From Hyphomicrobiaceae bacterium (lineage in GTDB: Bacteria; Pseudomonadota; Alphaproteobacteria; Rhizobiales; Devosiaceae): DNA of 64,000 nucleotides. The notes beneath the pieces are model-generated. The model was not told the DNA's origin. It did no database searches and saw nothing but the letters and a program-made list of their open reading frames with translations. The stretch is from contig JACKJF010000003.1 of NCBI GenBank assembly GCA_020638095.1, positions 1,178,001 to 1,242,000 of the forward strand, read 5' to 3'. Below, piece after piece: positions 44,138 to 52,783 of the stretch (positions are counted from its first letter, which is position 1; every line of letters begins with the position of its first letter). The position numbers were made by a program, and so were the translations under genes.

Positions 44138-45155
44138 AGCCGACCCGGTCGACGAGTTCGGAGGCCAGATCGCGATATTTGGCGATGTCCTCGAGCGGCA
44201 GAGTGTCCGGATTAAGCGTGCCGAACGATTTGACGATGTCGTTGGTCGTCGCATCCGGTGAAAGCGGATATTCGAAGACCTGGTTGGCGTAGATCGACTG
44301 CGCTTCGGGGCTGGCGAGGAACTCGAGAAGCTTGCGGGCATTGTCGGGGTTGGGGGAATTCTTGGCCATCGCCATGCCGGAAATGTTCACATGCGTGCCG
44401 CGATCGTTGGCATTGGGGAAAATGACCTTGATCGCCGCGGCCCAGTCCTTCTGTTCAGGCTCTTCCTCGTTGGTCATCATCAGGCCGACATAATAGGTGT
44501 TGCCAAGCGCGATGTCGCATTCGCCCGCGTAAATCGCCTGGGCCTGTTGCCGGTCATTGCCGGTGGGCGGGTGGGCGAGATTGGCCTTCAGCCCTTCGAG
44601 CCAGGTCTGCGTGTAGTCTTCACCATGATGGGCGATCATCGAGGCGAAGAGCGCCGTATTGTAGTGGTGCTGGCCGGAACGTGTGCACACCCGGCTGCGC
44701 CATTTCGGGTCGGCGAGATCTTCGTAGGTGATCTCGGTATCCGGGACCCGGTCCTTGGACGCGTAGACGACGCGCGCACGCATGGTCAGGCCGAACCATT
44801 CGTTCCCCGGGTCGCGATAGGCCGGGGGAATGTTGGCCTGAAGCTCGTCGCTGACAACGGGTTGCGTAACTCCGCCGTCGCGAAGTTCGATCAGCCGGCC
44901 GATATCCGTCGTCAGGAATACGTCCGCCGGAGAGTTCCGGCCTTCGGCCTTGACCCGTTCCAGCATGCCGTCGCTGAAATTGAGAATGCGGGTTTCGATG
45001 CCGGTTTCCGCCGTGAAGGCATGGAGCAGCGGCACGAAGAGTTCGGGTTCCCGATAGGAATAGATGTTGACGACGCCATCGGCAAAGGCCGGACCCGTCA
45101 GGATACCGGCAACGATGCCGGCAAGCGCGCCAAGCGCCAGAATGATACGCGACAT
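44127..45155 (-). CDS. Ferric iron ABC transporter substrate-binding protein (FutA/FbpA type)
   Basis: Periplasmic protein of 342 residues with a signal peptide (residues 1-25, ending AFA-DGVV). INIYSYREPELFVPLL-like start (VNIYSYREPELF), EDLADPKWRSRVCTRSGQHHYNTAL, GECDIALGNTYYVGLM and ISGMAMAKNSPNPDNARKLLEFL are typical of the FutA1/FbpA iron-binding class; conserved Tyr residues (YSYRE, NTYYVGL) would bind Fe(III). Irr-type box 115 bases upstream. It is co-transcribed with the permease through an 11-base overlap. Confidence 0.93.
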   Translation of the reverse strand: MSRIILALGALAGIVAGILTGPAFADGVVNIYSYREPELFVPLLHAFTAETGIETRILNFSDGMLERVKAEGRNSPADVFLTTDIGRLIELRDGGVTQPVVSDELQANIPPAYRDPGNEWFGLTMRARVVYASKDRVPDTEITYEDLADPKWRSRVCTRSGQHHYNTALFASMIAHHGEDYTQTWLEGLKANLAHPPTGNDRQQAQAIYAGECDIALGNTYYVGLMMTNEEEPEQKDWAAAIKVIFPNANDRGTHVNISGMAMAKNSPNPDNARKLLEFLASPEAQSIYANQVFEYPLSPDATTNDIVKSFGTLNPDTLPLEDIAKYRDLASELVDRVGFDN

Positions 45156-45269
45156 GAAGGTCTCCGTTTGACAAAGGATTCAAGGTCCCAAGCAACCCGG
45201 TCCTTTTAGCCGCTATGCTTTCGAAGTCAAGAACTGGAGAAATTTCAATGGGTTAGATTATGGTTGCAG

Positions 45270-45286
45270 TTTAGAAGGGTTCAAAT
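45270..45286. promoter_or_regulatory. Irr-type iron control element upstream of the ferric transporter
   Basis: On the minus strand the site reads ATTTGAA-CCC-TTCTAAA, 12 of 14 positions of the ICE consensus TTTAGAA-N3-TTCTAAA, the right half perfect. A possible promoter, TTGACT with a TAAAAG-like -10, lies between it and the gene start. It parallels the site at 19889-19905. Confidence 0.6.
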
Positions 45287-45330
45287 CTTCGTGCCAAAAA
45301 CTGAGCCTTTTCAGCCAGCTAGCAGGATGA

Positions 45331-48213
45331 CTATTTATGCCCTTCTGCGACAATCAGTGCCTGCGGAACCCTGAGGGTCATCAGCGTTCCCGTGCCGCTG
45401 GCCGGCCCGACGAGCAGCGAACAGGAGTTGACCGCCAAAAGCGAGCGGGTCAAGGCCAGCCCCATGCTCGACTTGAGCGGAACCATTTCTTCGTCGCGTT
45501 TTCCCGTTTGTTCGCGGAACACGGAAAAGCGGTCGGCGAGATCATCACCGCCAGAACTTGAATCCCGGACGTGCACGGCGACTGACCCGTCATCTTCATA
45601 CTGCGCCGAAAGCACAACCTTTCCGCCCGTCGATGACTGGTCGATGGCGCTGGCGAGCAGGTTGAGAAGCGCCTTGCGCATGGAGGCCCGGTCTGCCCGA
45701 ACGAGCGGCAGGTTTTCCGAGACCGCACTGCGCACCAGAACCTGCCGCACCGAAGCCTGATGGCGCACCTTGGCCTCACACTCGCTGATCAGTTCCCCGA
45801 GCGAAAATGCCTTCTCGTCCGTCGGATAGGTGCCGGACTCGATCTGGGCATAATCGTCCAGTTCGTCGATCAGCCCCTCGATCTCGCGGCTCGCGGCGTT
45901 GATGTCGCGCGCGTAGTCGACATAGCGCTGAGTGCCGGCCGGCCCGAAAGCCTCGCCCTCGATCAACTGCGAAAATCCGGTGATCGTGTTGAGCGGCCGC
46001 CGTATCCCCCGGCTGAGCCGATTGAGGAGCGCGGCGTCGGGTCGGGCCTGGGAGCCCGGGCCGGTTTCGGCAGCATCGGCAACAACAAGAAGATGTGCCG
46101 CCTGCAATGAATCTGAGGGCCGGTCCGGCAGCGTCACCAACTGGGCGCGTGCGCCGCCGATCAGGTCGAGCGACAGAACCTCCGGCACTTTCGGCTCCTG
46201 ATCGGTGACGCGTGCGAGATGATCGCTGAGTTTTTCGGCATCCGCCTGCTTGACAAAGAGTGCCAGCGGCCGGCCGACCAGGACCCGTTCCGGATGCCCG
46301 ACGATGTCGACCACCCGCTGGTTCGCGTCGATGATGGTTCCGTGTTCATCGACGCGCGCCACGCCTTCTTGCCGCGCGGCGCTCAGCGTTTCGGTGAGAA
46401 GCACTGATTTCAGATAGCGTTCCCTTGCCGACGAGTCGTCCGCCGGCGCCGCGCTTTGCGCGGTCAGGACCAGCGCTGGCGCTGCCTGCCACGTCATGCT
46501 GTTGAGTCGCGCGTCGACCCTGACCGGCACGCCGTCTGCCGATATCAGCCGCAGAACCGGCCCCGCCGTGGTGCCGTCGTCACCTTCGTGGGGGAAGATG
46601 CGACCGAGCCCCAGCGCGCGCAGGGAATCGAGCGAGTCGCAGCCGACGAGCTGGGTGAAGGCGCGATTGGCAAAGAGGATGTCGGAGTCACGAAAGATCA
46701 TCACCCCGACCGGAAGCCGGTTGAGCACCACGAGATCGCCGTCGAGGGCGACCGGACTTGCCGGCGGATTTGTTGGCGCCGCCGCTGCGGCAGAACGTCC
46801 GTCCCCATCACGGCCTTCACCGGAAACGCGTTCATTGAGAATTTTGGCCAGCTCATCGAAATTGTAGCGCGCGGCTTTGTCGACTTCAGCTTGCCTCTGC
46901 GCCGTGCGTTCGGGCTCGCCGGGATTCTGATCCGAGCCGGTTTCTGGCTCTTGCGGTTCGGCTGCGAGTTCGGCATCGAGCGCCGCCGCGACGGCCGTCA
47001 ACGGCGCGGTGGCGACGGGTGCCTGATCGTCTTGCGGAAATGCCGCTGCCGCGGGTTCGGGCGCAAGGTTGGTCCGCCGAACAGGCCCGCGACCCACGAC
47101 CCGCCAGATCTCGGGCTGGGATGTCGCTTCTTGTTCCGAAGGGTGTTCGGGGTCCGCCATCGGCGGAAGCCTATCACCATCGTCTCCGGAATGCTCAACC
47201 GCCTCGGTTGGGCCAGATTCGCCAGCAAACTCGTCTGTTTCAGGCTCCGTCGAGGGAGCGGTGAGTTGTGATGGGACGTGCGCATCGCCCGCGCCTTCTG
47301 AAGGAAGTTCAAGTTCTCCAGGAACCGTCGGCGGCACTTCCCCGGAATCCTGTCCCGTGGCACTCAGTGCAGTGAATTCTTCCGGCAATTCCTCGTCTTC
47401 CGGACCAAGCGGAGTGAAGAGGGTGCCGGTGCCTTCGAAACGCGAAATCAGGCGGCTGAGACTGCCGCCTCCTTCGAAGTCCTCGTCGTCTTCCGCTTCC
47501 CATCCCTCGGCATCCTCAGCAAAAGGCGGTACCGCCTCCGCTGACTCAGTTTCGATTTCGGTCTGGTCCGCATCGGCGTCGCTGGCATTGGCGATTTCAA
47601 CCGGTGGTGTTGCGAGCGCTGGCTCGGCCGCCACCACAACGGGTTTCTGCTCTGGTTCGCCCGTCAATTCGAAGAGTTTCAACCCCGCGCCGAGATCCGA
47701 TACTTCCCACATTCGGGCATCGTCGAGATTGTCTGAATGGGCGAGCTCCAATGCCGAACCTGCACCGCCAAGGATACGTCCGTTTCCATCCGCAATCACG
47801 TAGGCGGTGTTCACCGGAAGGAGCGAAAAGGTCTGGGGTGGCAAGCCGTCACGCGTCGCGAACAGTGCCTCGTCGATCGGATCGATGCCGACCGTCAGGA
47901 GGCAGGTTTCGGCGTTCTGCAATTCCACCGGCGCGCAGGAACAGGTCAGGGAAACTGGATGCCCGCAGGCGACGAACGGGATGCGGGCCCGGTTGGCCGC
48001 GCTGAAAAGACCGAGGCGCAAAAGCCGTTTGATCTGGCCTGCGATGGGCGCGAATTCGGCCTCGTCGCAATGCGATTGGGCAAAAAGCCGTGCTGCGTCA
48101 TTGGCCCAGAGCGGCTGATCGCCCTCGCGTGGCCAAAGCCACGCCGGGCGCCGGTCACCGGCGAGTCCGATGAGCCTTTGGCCTGCCGTCGATGTGAACC
48201 AACTCGCATACAT
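45331..48213 (-). CDS. Large PAS-domain protein with degenerate histidine-kinase core
   Basis: Protein of 960 residues. Residues 1-200 are a divergent sensor region and about 200-470 an acidic, Pro/Glu-rich low-complexity linker. Two PAS-type domains follow (VVLNRLPVGVMIFRDSDILFANRAF and VARVDEHGTIIDANQRVVDIVGHPERVLVG), then a DHp/ATPase-like region. The H-box reads LSRGIRRPLNTITGF, with R735 where the phosphorylated His normally stands. The N-box is NLLASAIDQ, without the key Asn, and the G1 box is RDSSSGGDD instead of DxGxG. It therefore probably does not phosphorylate itself and may act as a pseudokinase scaffold. The ATG at 48213 has GGTGAG eight bases upstream. Confidence 0.87.
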   Translation of the reverse strand: MYASWFTSTAGQRLIGLAGDRRPAWLWPREGDQPLWANDAARLFAQSHCDEAEFAPIAGQIKRLLRLGLFSAANRARIPFVACGHPVSLTCSCAPVELQNAETCLLTVGIDPIDEALFATRDGLPPQTFSLLPVNTAYVIADGNGRILGGAGSALELAHSDNLDDARMWEVSDLGAGLKLFELTGEPEQKPVVVAAEPALATPPVEIANASDADADQTEIETESAEAVPPFAEDAEGWEAEDDEDFEGGGSLSRLISRFEGTGTLFTPLGPEDEELPEEFTALSATGQDSGEVPPTVPGELELPSEGAGDAHVPSQLTAPSTEPETDEFAGESGPTEAVEHSGDDGDRLPPMADPEHPSEQEATSQPEIWRVVGRGPVRRTNLAPEPAAAAFPQDDQAPVATAPLTAVAAALDAELAAEPQEPETGSDQNPGEPERTAQRQAEVDKAARYNFDELAKILNERVSGEGRDGDGRSAAAAAPTNPPASPVALDGDLVVLNRLPVGVMIFRDSDILFANRAFTQLVGCDSLDSLRALGLGRIFPHEGDDGTTAGPVLRLISADGVPVRVDARLNSMTWQAAPALVLTAQSAAPADDSSARERYLKSVLLTETLSAARQEGVARVDEHGTIIDANQRVVDIVGHPERVLVGRPLALFVKQADAEKLSDHLARVTDQEPKVPEVLSLDLIGGARAQLVTLPDRPSDSLQAAHLLVVADAAETGPGSQARPDAALLNRLSRGIRRPLNTITGFSQLIEGEAFGPAGTQRYVDYARDINAASREIEGLIDELDDYAQIESGTYPTDEKAFSLGELISECEAKVRHQASVRQVLVRSAVSENLPLVRADRASMRKALLNLLASAIDQSSTGGKVVLSAQYEDDGSVAVHVRDSSSGGDDLADRFSVFREQTGKRDEEMVPLKSSMGLALTRSLLAVNSCSLLVGPASGTGTLMTLRVPQALIVAEGHK

Positions 48214-48433
48214 GAACACAACTCACCAGCCGGCGCGCGGCCCTTCCGGCATCGGACCCGGCGCGCGCGGCAAGTCGATTGATTTACCGTTCATTAAGTA
48301 TAGAGCATGGCGCGAAGAGGTCCAGCTAACCGCCAATTTTCCGGCCTTTCTTAGCGTTTGTTGGTTAAGACGCCGCGGTGCATTTCGGTCTTGTCAGCCT
48401 TGCCATCCCGACATATGTTCCGCGCCATTCCAT

Positions 48434-48510
48434 GCCGCCTTAGCTCAGTTGGTTAGAGCGCTAGATTGTGGATCTAGAGGTCCCCCGTTCGATCCGGGGA
48501 GGCGGTACCA
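48434..48510 (+). tRNA. tRNA-His (anticodon GTG)
   Basis: Cloverleaf is complete. The acceptor pairs GCCGCCT with AGGCGGT (one G-T pair), and the D stem is GCTC/GAGC. The anticodon stem is CTAGA/TCTAG around loop TTGTGGA, giving anticodon GTG. The T arm is CCCCG-TTCGATC-CGGGG, and CCA is encoded at 48508-48510. The discriminator base is A and the base before position 1 is T, so there is no G-1:C73 pair. This is the alphaproteobacterial tRNA-His exception. Confidence 0.97.
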
Positions 48511-48516
48511 TTCCAT

Positions 48517-49134
48517 TCACATCACGATGACCTTGGTCCCGACGCCAACCCGGCTGTAAAGGTCGATGACGTCCTGGTTGGTCATGCGAATGCAGCCCGA
48601 CGAAACGTTCTGGCCGATGGTCCAGGGCTGGTTGGTGCCGTGAATGCGGTAAAGCGTCGAGCCGATGTAAAGCGCGCGGGCACCCAGCGGATTGTCTTCG
48701 CCACCTTCCATATATTCAGGCAGGCCGGGTTGCCGCTGGCGCATTTCGACAGGTGGCGTCCAGCCGGGCCATTCGCGCTTTGCTGTGACATTGTGCGTGC
48801 CGGACCATTCGAACCCGTCGCGAGCCACCCCGATGCCGTAGCGAAGCGCCCACCCGTTGCCGAGCACGAGATAGAGGTAATGCTGGCCGGTATTGACCAC
48901 GATCGTGCCAGGCCGCTCGCCCGTGCGGTAGGGGACGACTTGGCGCAGAAAGCTTGGATCGGGCGTCGCGTTGACCCGAAGGGTGAGCCCGTTCGTCGGC
49001 GTGCCGGTCGTCAGCGCCATACCTGCGGGTGGCGGAAAGGCGATCTGCGCCGGAGCGGCGAATACGCTCGAAACGAGCAGGGGCAGGGCAAGGCCAAGCG
49101 CCGTGGCGCGCGCCAGAAACTTTTGAGTCCGCAT
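48517..49134 (-). CDS. L,D-transpeptidase (YkuD/ErfK type)
   Basis: Periplasmic enzyme of 205 residues with a signal peptide (residues 1-27, VFAAP). YkuD domain: IVVNTGQHYLYLVLGNG, YRIHGTNQPWTIG (H165) and SSGCIRMTNQDVIDLY (C181, R183), the catalytic H-SGCxR set. It cross-links peptidoglycan stems or attaches proteins to them. The gene ends six bases from the tRNA-His on the opposite strand. No partner genes are evident. Confidence 0.94.
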   Translation of the reverse strand: MRTQKFLARATALGLALPLLVSSVFAAPAQIAFPPPAGMALTTGTPTNGLTLRVNATPDPSFLRQVVPYRTGERPGTIVVNTGQHYLYLVLGNGWALRYGIGVARDGFEWSGTHNVTAKREWPGWTPPVEMRQRQPGLPEYMEGGEDNPLGARALYIGSTLYRIHGTNQPWTIGQNVSSGCIRMTNQDVIDLYSRVGVGTKVIVM

Positions 49135-49283
49135 CTCTCTCCCTCACGCAAAACAAATCAGGAGTCGTGGTGACTCAATGGTGCACGGAACTGGAGAATA
49201 TTGCGTGAAAGGGCTTGGTTAATGTTTTGCCAAGCACGATGGTAAACGCAATTCAAATAGCGTCGCCGGGTATTGGGAACCAC

Positions 49284-49733
49284 TCAAAGAAAGATCTGAT
49301 CGTCTTCTTCCGGAACGCTGCCCTCAACCCGAACGGGCGCCGCCGGCAGGTGATCGTGATCCCGAAGTGCCGCCCAGATGGTGCGCAACATCACCCCGTC
49401 TTCGAACGGTTTGACCAGTGCGTGCTGCAAGCCGAGATCCTTGATGCGCCGCACATTGTCCCGGGTCGCATAGGCCGTGCAGACCACCACCGGCACGTCA
49501 TATCCGAACTGGCGCATCAGGCGCACAAGGCCCGCGCCGCTGATTTCGGGCATGTACCAGTCCATCAGCACGATGTCGGTCTTGTTGCTGCGCAGAAAGT
49601 CGAGAGCTTTGACGGCGTCCTTGACACCTTCGACCCGGCCGACGCCAACCCTCTCCAGACTTGTCGACAAAAGGATACGCCCGTAATCATTGTCATCGAC
49701 AATGAGAACGGTCAGGTCCTCAGGTGCCCGCAT
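49284..49733 (-). CDS. Single-domain response regulator (CheY-like)
   Basis: Receiver domain of 149 residues with no output domain. D13, D14 (acidic pair), D58 (phosphoacceptor in IVLMDWYMPEISG), T87 and K108 (ALVKPF) are all present. The C-terminal tail of about 30 residues is charged and ends EEDDQIFL. The ATG at 49733 has GGAG seven bases upstream, better than the one at 49754. No kinase is adjacent; the degenerate PAS protein at 45331-48213 is 1 kb away and lacks the phospho-His, so a different partner is likely. Confidence 0.9.
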   Translation of the reverse strand: MRAPEDLTVLIVDDNDYGRILLSTSLERVGVGRVEGVKDAVKALDFLRSNKTDIVLMDWYMPEISGAGLVRLMRQFGYDVPVVVCTAYATRDNVRRIKDLGLQHALVKPFEDGVMLRTIWAALRDHDHLPAAPVRVEGSVPEEDDQIFL

Positions 49734-49841
49734 GCCCAATCTCCATCCCTTCATCGCCCCGCGCGGCGATGGTTCCCCGGTGAATGGCCCCGCGCCAGTA
49801 AGGGTATTCCGATACCGAAGTCAAGCGGACCCGTTCGCGCC

Positions 49842-50456
49842 ATGACGAACAGCGACAATTCGGCGCCATGCCCCTGGGCCACAAGCGACCCGCTCTATGT
49901 CGGCTACCATGCGCATGAGTGGGGACGGCCGGTTACAAGCGATGTCAGGCTCTACGAAAAACTCTGCCTTGAAGGATTTCAGTCGGGCCTGAGCTGGATC
50001 ACGATCCTTAGAAAGCGCGAGAACTTCCGGCGAGCCTTTGCCGGCTTCGATTTTCATCAAGTTGCCCGCTTCGGCGAGGCGGACGTGGCCCGTTTGCTGC
50101 AGGACGAAGGCATCATCCGCCATCAGGGAAAGATCCGCGCGACCATCGCCAACGCCGCCGCAGTTCTGGATGTCGTCAGCGAATTCGGCTCGTTCGCAGC
50201 TTATATCTGGCGCTTTGAGCCGGCGCCTGCCGAACGGCCGGGGGACTATTCGTGGGAGACTCTTCGAACGGTTACGACCTGCGACAGCGCCGCGCGTCTT
50301 TCCAAGGATCTCAAGAAACGCGGGTTCAAATTTGTTGGCCCGACCACCTGTTACGCCTTCATGCAGGCCATGGGCATGGTGAATGACCATATCGACACCT
50401 GCCCGTGTCGAGTGGAAGCCGAAGCGGAGCGGTCAGTGCTGAAACGGCCCACTTAG
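49842..50456 (+). CDS. tag: DNA-3-methyladenine glycosylase I
   Basis: Base-excision repair enzyme of 204 residues. The CPWATSDPLYVGYHAHEWGRPV N-terminus is diagnostic, with GLSWITILRKRENFRRAF and the C-terminal VGPTTCYAFMQAMGMVNDH...CPC. The zinc site would be formed by the N-terminal Cys, His and the C-terminal Cys residues (C10 region, DTCPC). Start 49842 fits. It is convergent with the EamA transporter gene, one base apart. Confidence 0.95.
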   Translation: MTNSDNSAPCPWATSDPLYVGYHAHEWGRPVTSDVRLYEKLCLEGFQSGLSWITILRKRENFRRAFAGFDFHQVARFGEADVARLLQDEGIIRHQGKIRATIANAAAVLDVVSEFGSFAAYIWRFEPAPAERPGDYSWETLRTVTTCDSAARLSKDLKKRGFKFVGPTTCYAFMQAMGMVNDHIDTCPCRVEAEAERSVLKRPT

Positions 50457-50457
50457 G

Positions 50458-51300
50458 TCAGGCTGAAACGCGCTTCTGCTTGGCGAGGATGGCGACGGCG
50501 ACCCCGCCGATGATCAGGGCGCAGCTCGCGACGAACCTGAGGCTGAGGCTTTCGCCGCTGAGCCCGACGCCGCCAATGGCGGCGAGAGCGGGCACGGACA
50601 GTTGCACGATGGCGGCCTGCGTCGAGCTCAAACCGCGCAAGGCCTGATACCAGATCGCATAGCCCATCGCCGAAGTGACGACGCCGGACAGTGCTGCCAG
50701 AACCATCCCCCACGGGCTCGCATGCAGTCCTGAGAAAAAGACGGCGAATACCAGAAGTGCCGCCGGCACCGAACGCAAGAAGTTTCCTGCGGTCGCACCA
50801 AGGGGATTGCTCGCACCACGTCCCCTCAGTGAATAAATCCCCCAGGCGACACCGGCCACGCCCATGAGTGCCGCACCCAGCGGGTCCGGCGCCGAGACGC
50901 CGGGCGAGACGAGCCAAACGAGCGCGGCGAAAGCGATGGTCAGCCCCGCCCACTCCAATGGAACTGGCCGATCACCCTTATAGAGCGCCCACCCGATCAT
51001 GCTTGCCTGGACGGTCGCGAAAAGGATGAGCGCACCTGTGCCCGTGTCGAGCGCCAGATAGGCGAACGAAAAGGCCGCGGCGTAAGTGATCAGGGCAAGC
51101 CCCGAAATCCAGCTTCCCGCCTTGGGCAGGAGCGGCCCATTTGGACGCCAGACCATCAGCGAAAGCGCAAGCGCCCCGGACGCAAGCCGGATCAGCGTAT
51201 AGCTGGCTGGGTCAATCAGGTCCTGCCCGAGCGCCATGCGGGCCAGAATCGAATTGGCCGCGAAAGCCAGCATGGCGATTGCCGTAATCACAAGATGCAT
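50458..51300 (-). CDS. EamA/DMT-family transporter
   Basis: Membrane protein of 280 residues with about ten predicted helices in two EamA repeats. Typical elements are LIRLASGALALSLMVWRP in the first half and the WYQALRGLSSTQAAIVQLSVPALAAIGGV segment in the second. It would export a metabolite or amino acid. There is no substrate evidence; the neighbours are unrelated. The start at 51300 (ATG) gives a full first helix. Confidence 0.9.
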   Translation of the reverse strand: MHLVITAIAMLAFAANSILARMALGQDLIDPASYTLIRLASGALALSLMVWRPNGPLLPKAGSWISGLALITYAAAFSFAYLALDTGTGALILFATVQASMIGWALYKGDRPVPLEWAGLTIAFAALVWLVSPGVSAPDPLGAALMGVAGVAWGIYSLRGRGASNPLGATAGNFLRSVPAALLVFAVFFSGLHASPWGMVLAALSGVVTSAMGYAIWYQALRGLSSTQAAIVQLSVPALAAIGGVGLSGESLSLRFVASCALIIGGVAVAILAKQKRVSA

Positions 51301-51480
51301 GCCGGCCCCCAGAGTTCAGGCACCTAAACTAGCACATGCCCGCGCCGGCGATAGCCGGTCCGATAACCGCTCGGGCGGCACTCTCAATAATAGTTGAACC
51401 TGTTTCCGCCAACGCGCGTCCAACCGGTACGAGCCGTTGGCCAGATGCCTTCGGCGGGACCATTCGGAAGGAACAGATCA

Positions 51481-51996
51481 ATGACCAGACTGACCGCACG
51501 ATTTGTCATCGCCACCGCGATTCTGGCCTATACCGGCACCTCGGTTGTCGCCGGACCGCTTTTCACCATCGGCAAGAATCTCAATCCGCAACCGGCACTC
51601 GCCAATGTGCACTCTCCACTGGTGGACCCGGGTATTCTCCGCCAGATCGCTTGTCCTGACCTCAAGGTCTCGGCCAGCCAGCACCCGAACCCCGATGGAT
51701 CGATCGCCGTTGAAGTGCGCGTCGCCAACATCTCGACGGCTGATTATGTGTCCGATCCCGCGCAACAGATGCTTGTCATCGAGGGTCACAATGGCGGCCA
51801 TTCCGGCATGATGCGCTTCGCGGAACTGGCGAGCGGCCGCTTCATCCAGTGGAACGACACTTTCGAGCCTTTCGAATTTCCCGCGACCTACAACGCCTAT
51901 GTCGCGTTCGATCCCGACATTCTTCTCGACGGCAATCCGCAGAATGACGACTGCCGTGCATCGAACAATCAGGCATCGCTCACCACAGCCCGGTGA
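51481..51996 (+). CDS. Secreted CARDB-like hypothetical protein
   Basis: A 171-residue protein with signal peptide (residues 1-25, cleavage near VVAGP). The mature part has CPDLKVSASQHPNPDGSIAVEVRVANISTADYVSD, a pattern of the CARDB-type immunoglobulin-like fold, with a conserved Cys pair (ACPDL and DDCRASNN). The ATG at 51481 follows AAGGAACAG. A terminator follows at 52069. It lies before the ECF sigma operon but is a separate unit. The function is unknown. Confidence 0.77.
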   Translation: MTRLTARFVIATAILAYTGTSVVAGPLFTIGKNLNPQPALANVHSPLVDPGILRQIACPDLKVSASQHPNPDGSIAVEVRVANISTADYVSDPAQQMLVIEGHNGGHSGMMRFAELASGRFIQWNDTFEPFEFPATYNAYVAFDPDILLDGNPQNDDCRASNNQASLTTAR

Positions 51997-52068
51997 CCGC
52001 CTGATGGGCGGGTGGCGCCCCCGAACTCCTCCACCCGCCCACCCTTTTTGACCTCCCCCGTGCAACTG

Positions 52069-52095
52069 CCCCGGCTTCGGCCGGGGATTTTCTTT
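52069..52095 (+). terminator. Rho-independent terminator after the CARDB-like gene
   Basis: CCCCGGC-TTCG-GCCGGGG, a perfect 7-bp stem with a stable UUCG loop, is followed by ATTTTCTTT. It lies 73 bases after the stop at 51996. Confidence 0.85.
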
Positions 52096-52172
52096 CTCTT
52101 CCAGAAAAAGGATCGCAACAAAGTCCAAACTCGTGTGTATTCTTGCGATGTACGGCGGAATGCCAAATCTTT

Positions 52173-52197
52173 GAACCTTGTGGCGCCATGAAGCGTC
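52173..52197 (+). promoter_or_regulatory. Candidate ECF sigma promoter (GAACC-N16-CGTC)
   Basis: GAACC at 52173-52177 and CGTC at 52194-52197 are separated by 16 bases, the classic RpoE-like spacing. It lies 22 bases before the ECF sigma gene. The pattern suggests autoregulation of the sigma/anti-sigma/protease operon. Confidence 0.55.
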
Positions 52198-52219
52198 AAA
52201 TGAATACGGCTGGAACGGA

Positions 52220-52783
52220 ATGGAACCGGACGAAACGGACAAGGCGCTTCTGGGGCGGATTTCGGCGCGGGACAGCGGTGCACTTCGCATCCTCTACACG
52301 CGCCACAATGTCCGGCTCTATCGCTTCCTCGTCCGGCTGACCGGCAACGAGGCCCTGGCGGAAGAATGCGTCAACGAGACGTTTCTGAAAGTCTGGCTGA
52401 AGGCCGAGAGTTTCGGGGGGCAGTCTTCGGTTTCAACCTGGCTGTTCACCATCGCGCGCAACGAGGCGCTGAGCCACCTGCGCAAACGCCGCGAAGCCCC
52501 GCTCGACGAGGAACAAGCGGCCCAGATTGAGGATGAAAGCGATACCCAGGACGTAACCGCAGCGAAAAAGGACAAGTGCGCCGTCATGCGGCTCTGCATC
52601 GACAAGCTCAGCCCCGCCCACCGCGAAATCATCGATCTGGTCTATTATCAGGACCTGTCGGTGGCAGAGGTGGCCGAGGTGGTCGGGATCCCGGAGAACA
52701 CGGTCAAGACCCGCATGTTCCACGCCCGCAAGCAATTGTCCGAACATTTTCGCCGCCACGGGATCGATAGAGGTTGGCCATGA
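52220..52783 (+). CDS. ECF-type RNA polymerase sigma factor
   Basis: Sigma-70 family, ECF group, 187 residues. Region 2 is ALRILYTRHNVRLYRFLVRLTGNEALAEECVNETFLKVW, with SVSTWLFTIARNEALSHLRKR, and region 4 is LSPAHREIIDLVYYQDLSVAEVAEVVGIPENTVKTRMFHARKQL. The linker between them is short and has Asp/Glu. The start at 52220 is preferred to 52178, which lies inside the promoter candidate. Its stop overlaps the anti-sigma start (ATGA). Confidence 0.93.
   Translation: MEPDETDKALLGRISARDSGALRILYTRHNVRLYRFLVRLTGNEALAEECVNETFLKVWLKAESFGGQSSVSTWLFTIARNEALSHLRKRREAPLDEEQAAQIEDESDTQDVTAAKKDKCAVMRLCIDKLSPAHREIIDLVYYQDLSVAEVAEVVGIPENTVKTRMFHARKQLSEHFRRHGIDRGWP

Noticed and set aside
45331..48213. Naming the large PAS protein DivL or PleC
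   Set aside because: The domain order is similar, but Arg rather than Tyr replaces His and the N-terminal region does not obviously match. The identity needs a tree.
48214..48433. Gene in the gap between the PAS protein and tRNA-His
   Set aside because: Only short overlapping frames without ribosome sites; it most likely holds promoters for the flanking genes.
49213..49235. GCTTGG-N11-CCAAGC inverted repeat as terminator of the response regulator
   Set aside because: The spacer is long and no T-run follows on the minus strand, so it is too weak to list.
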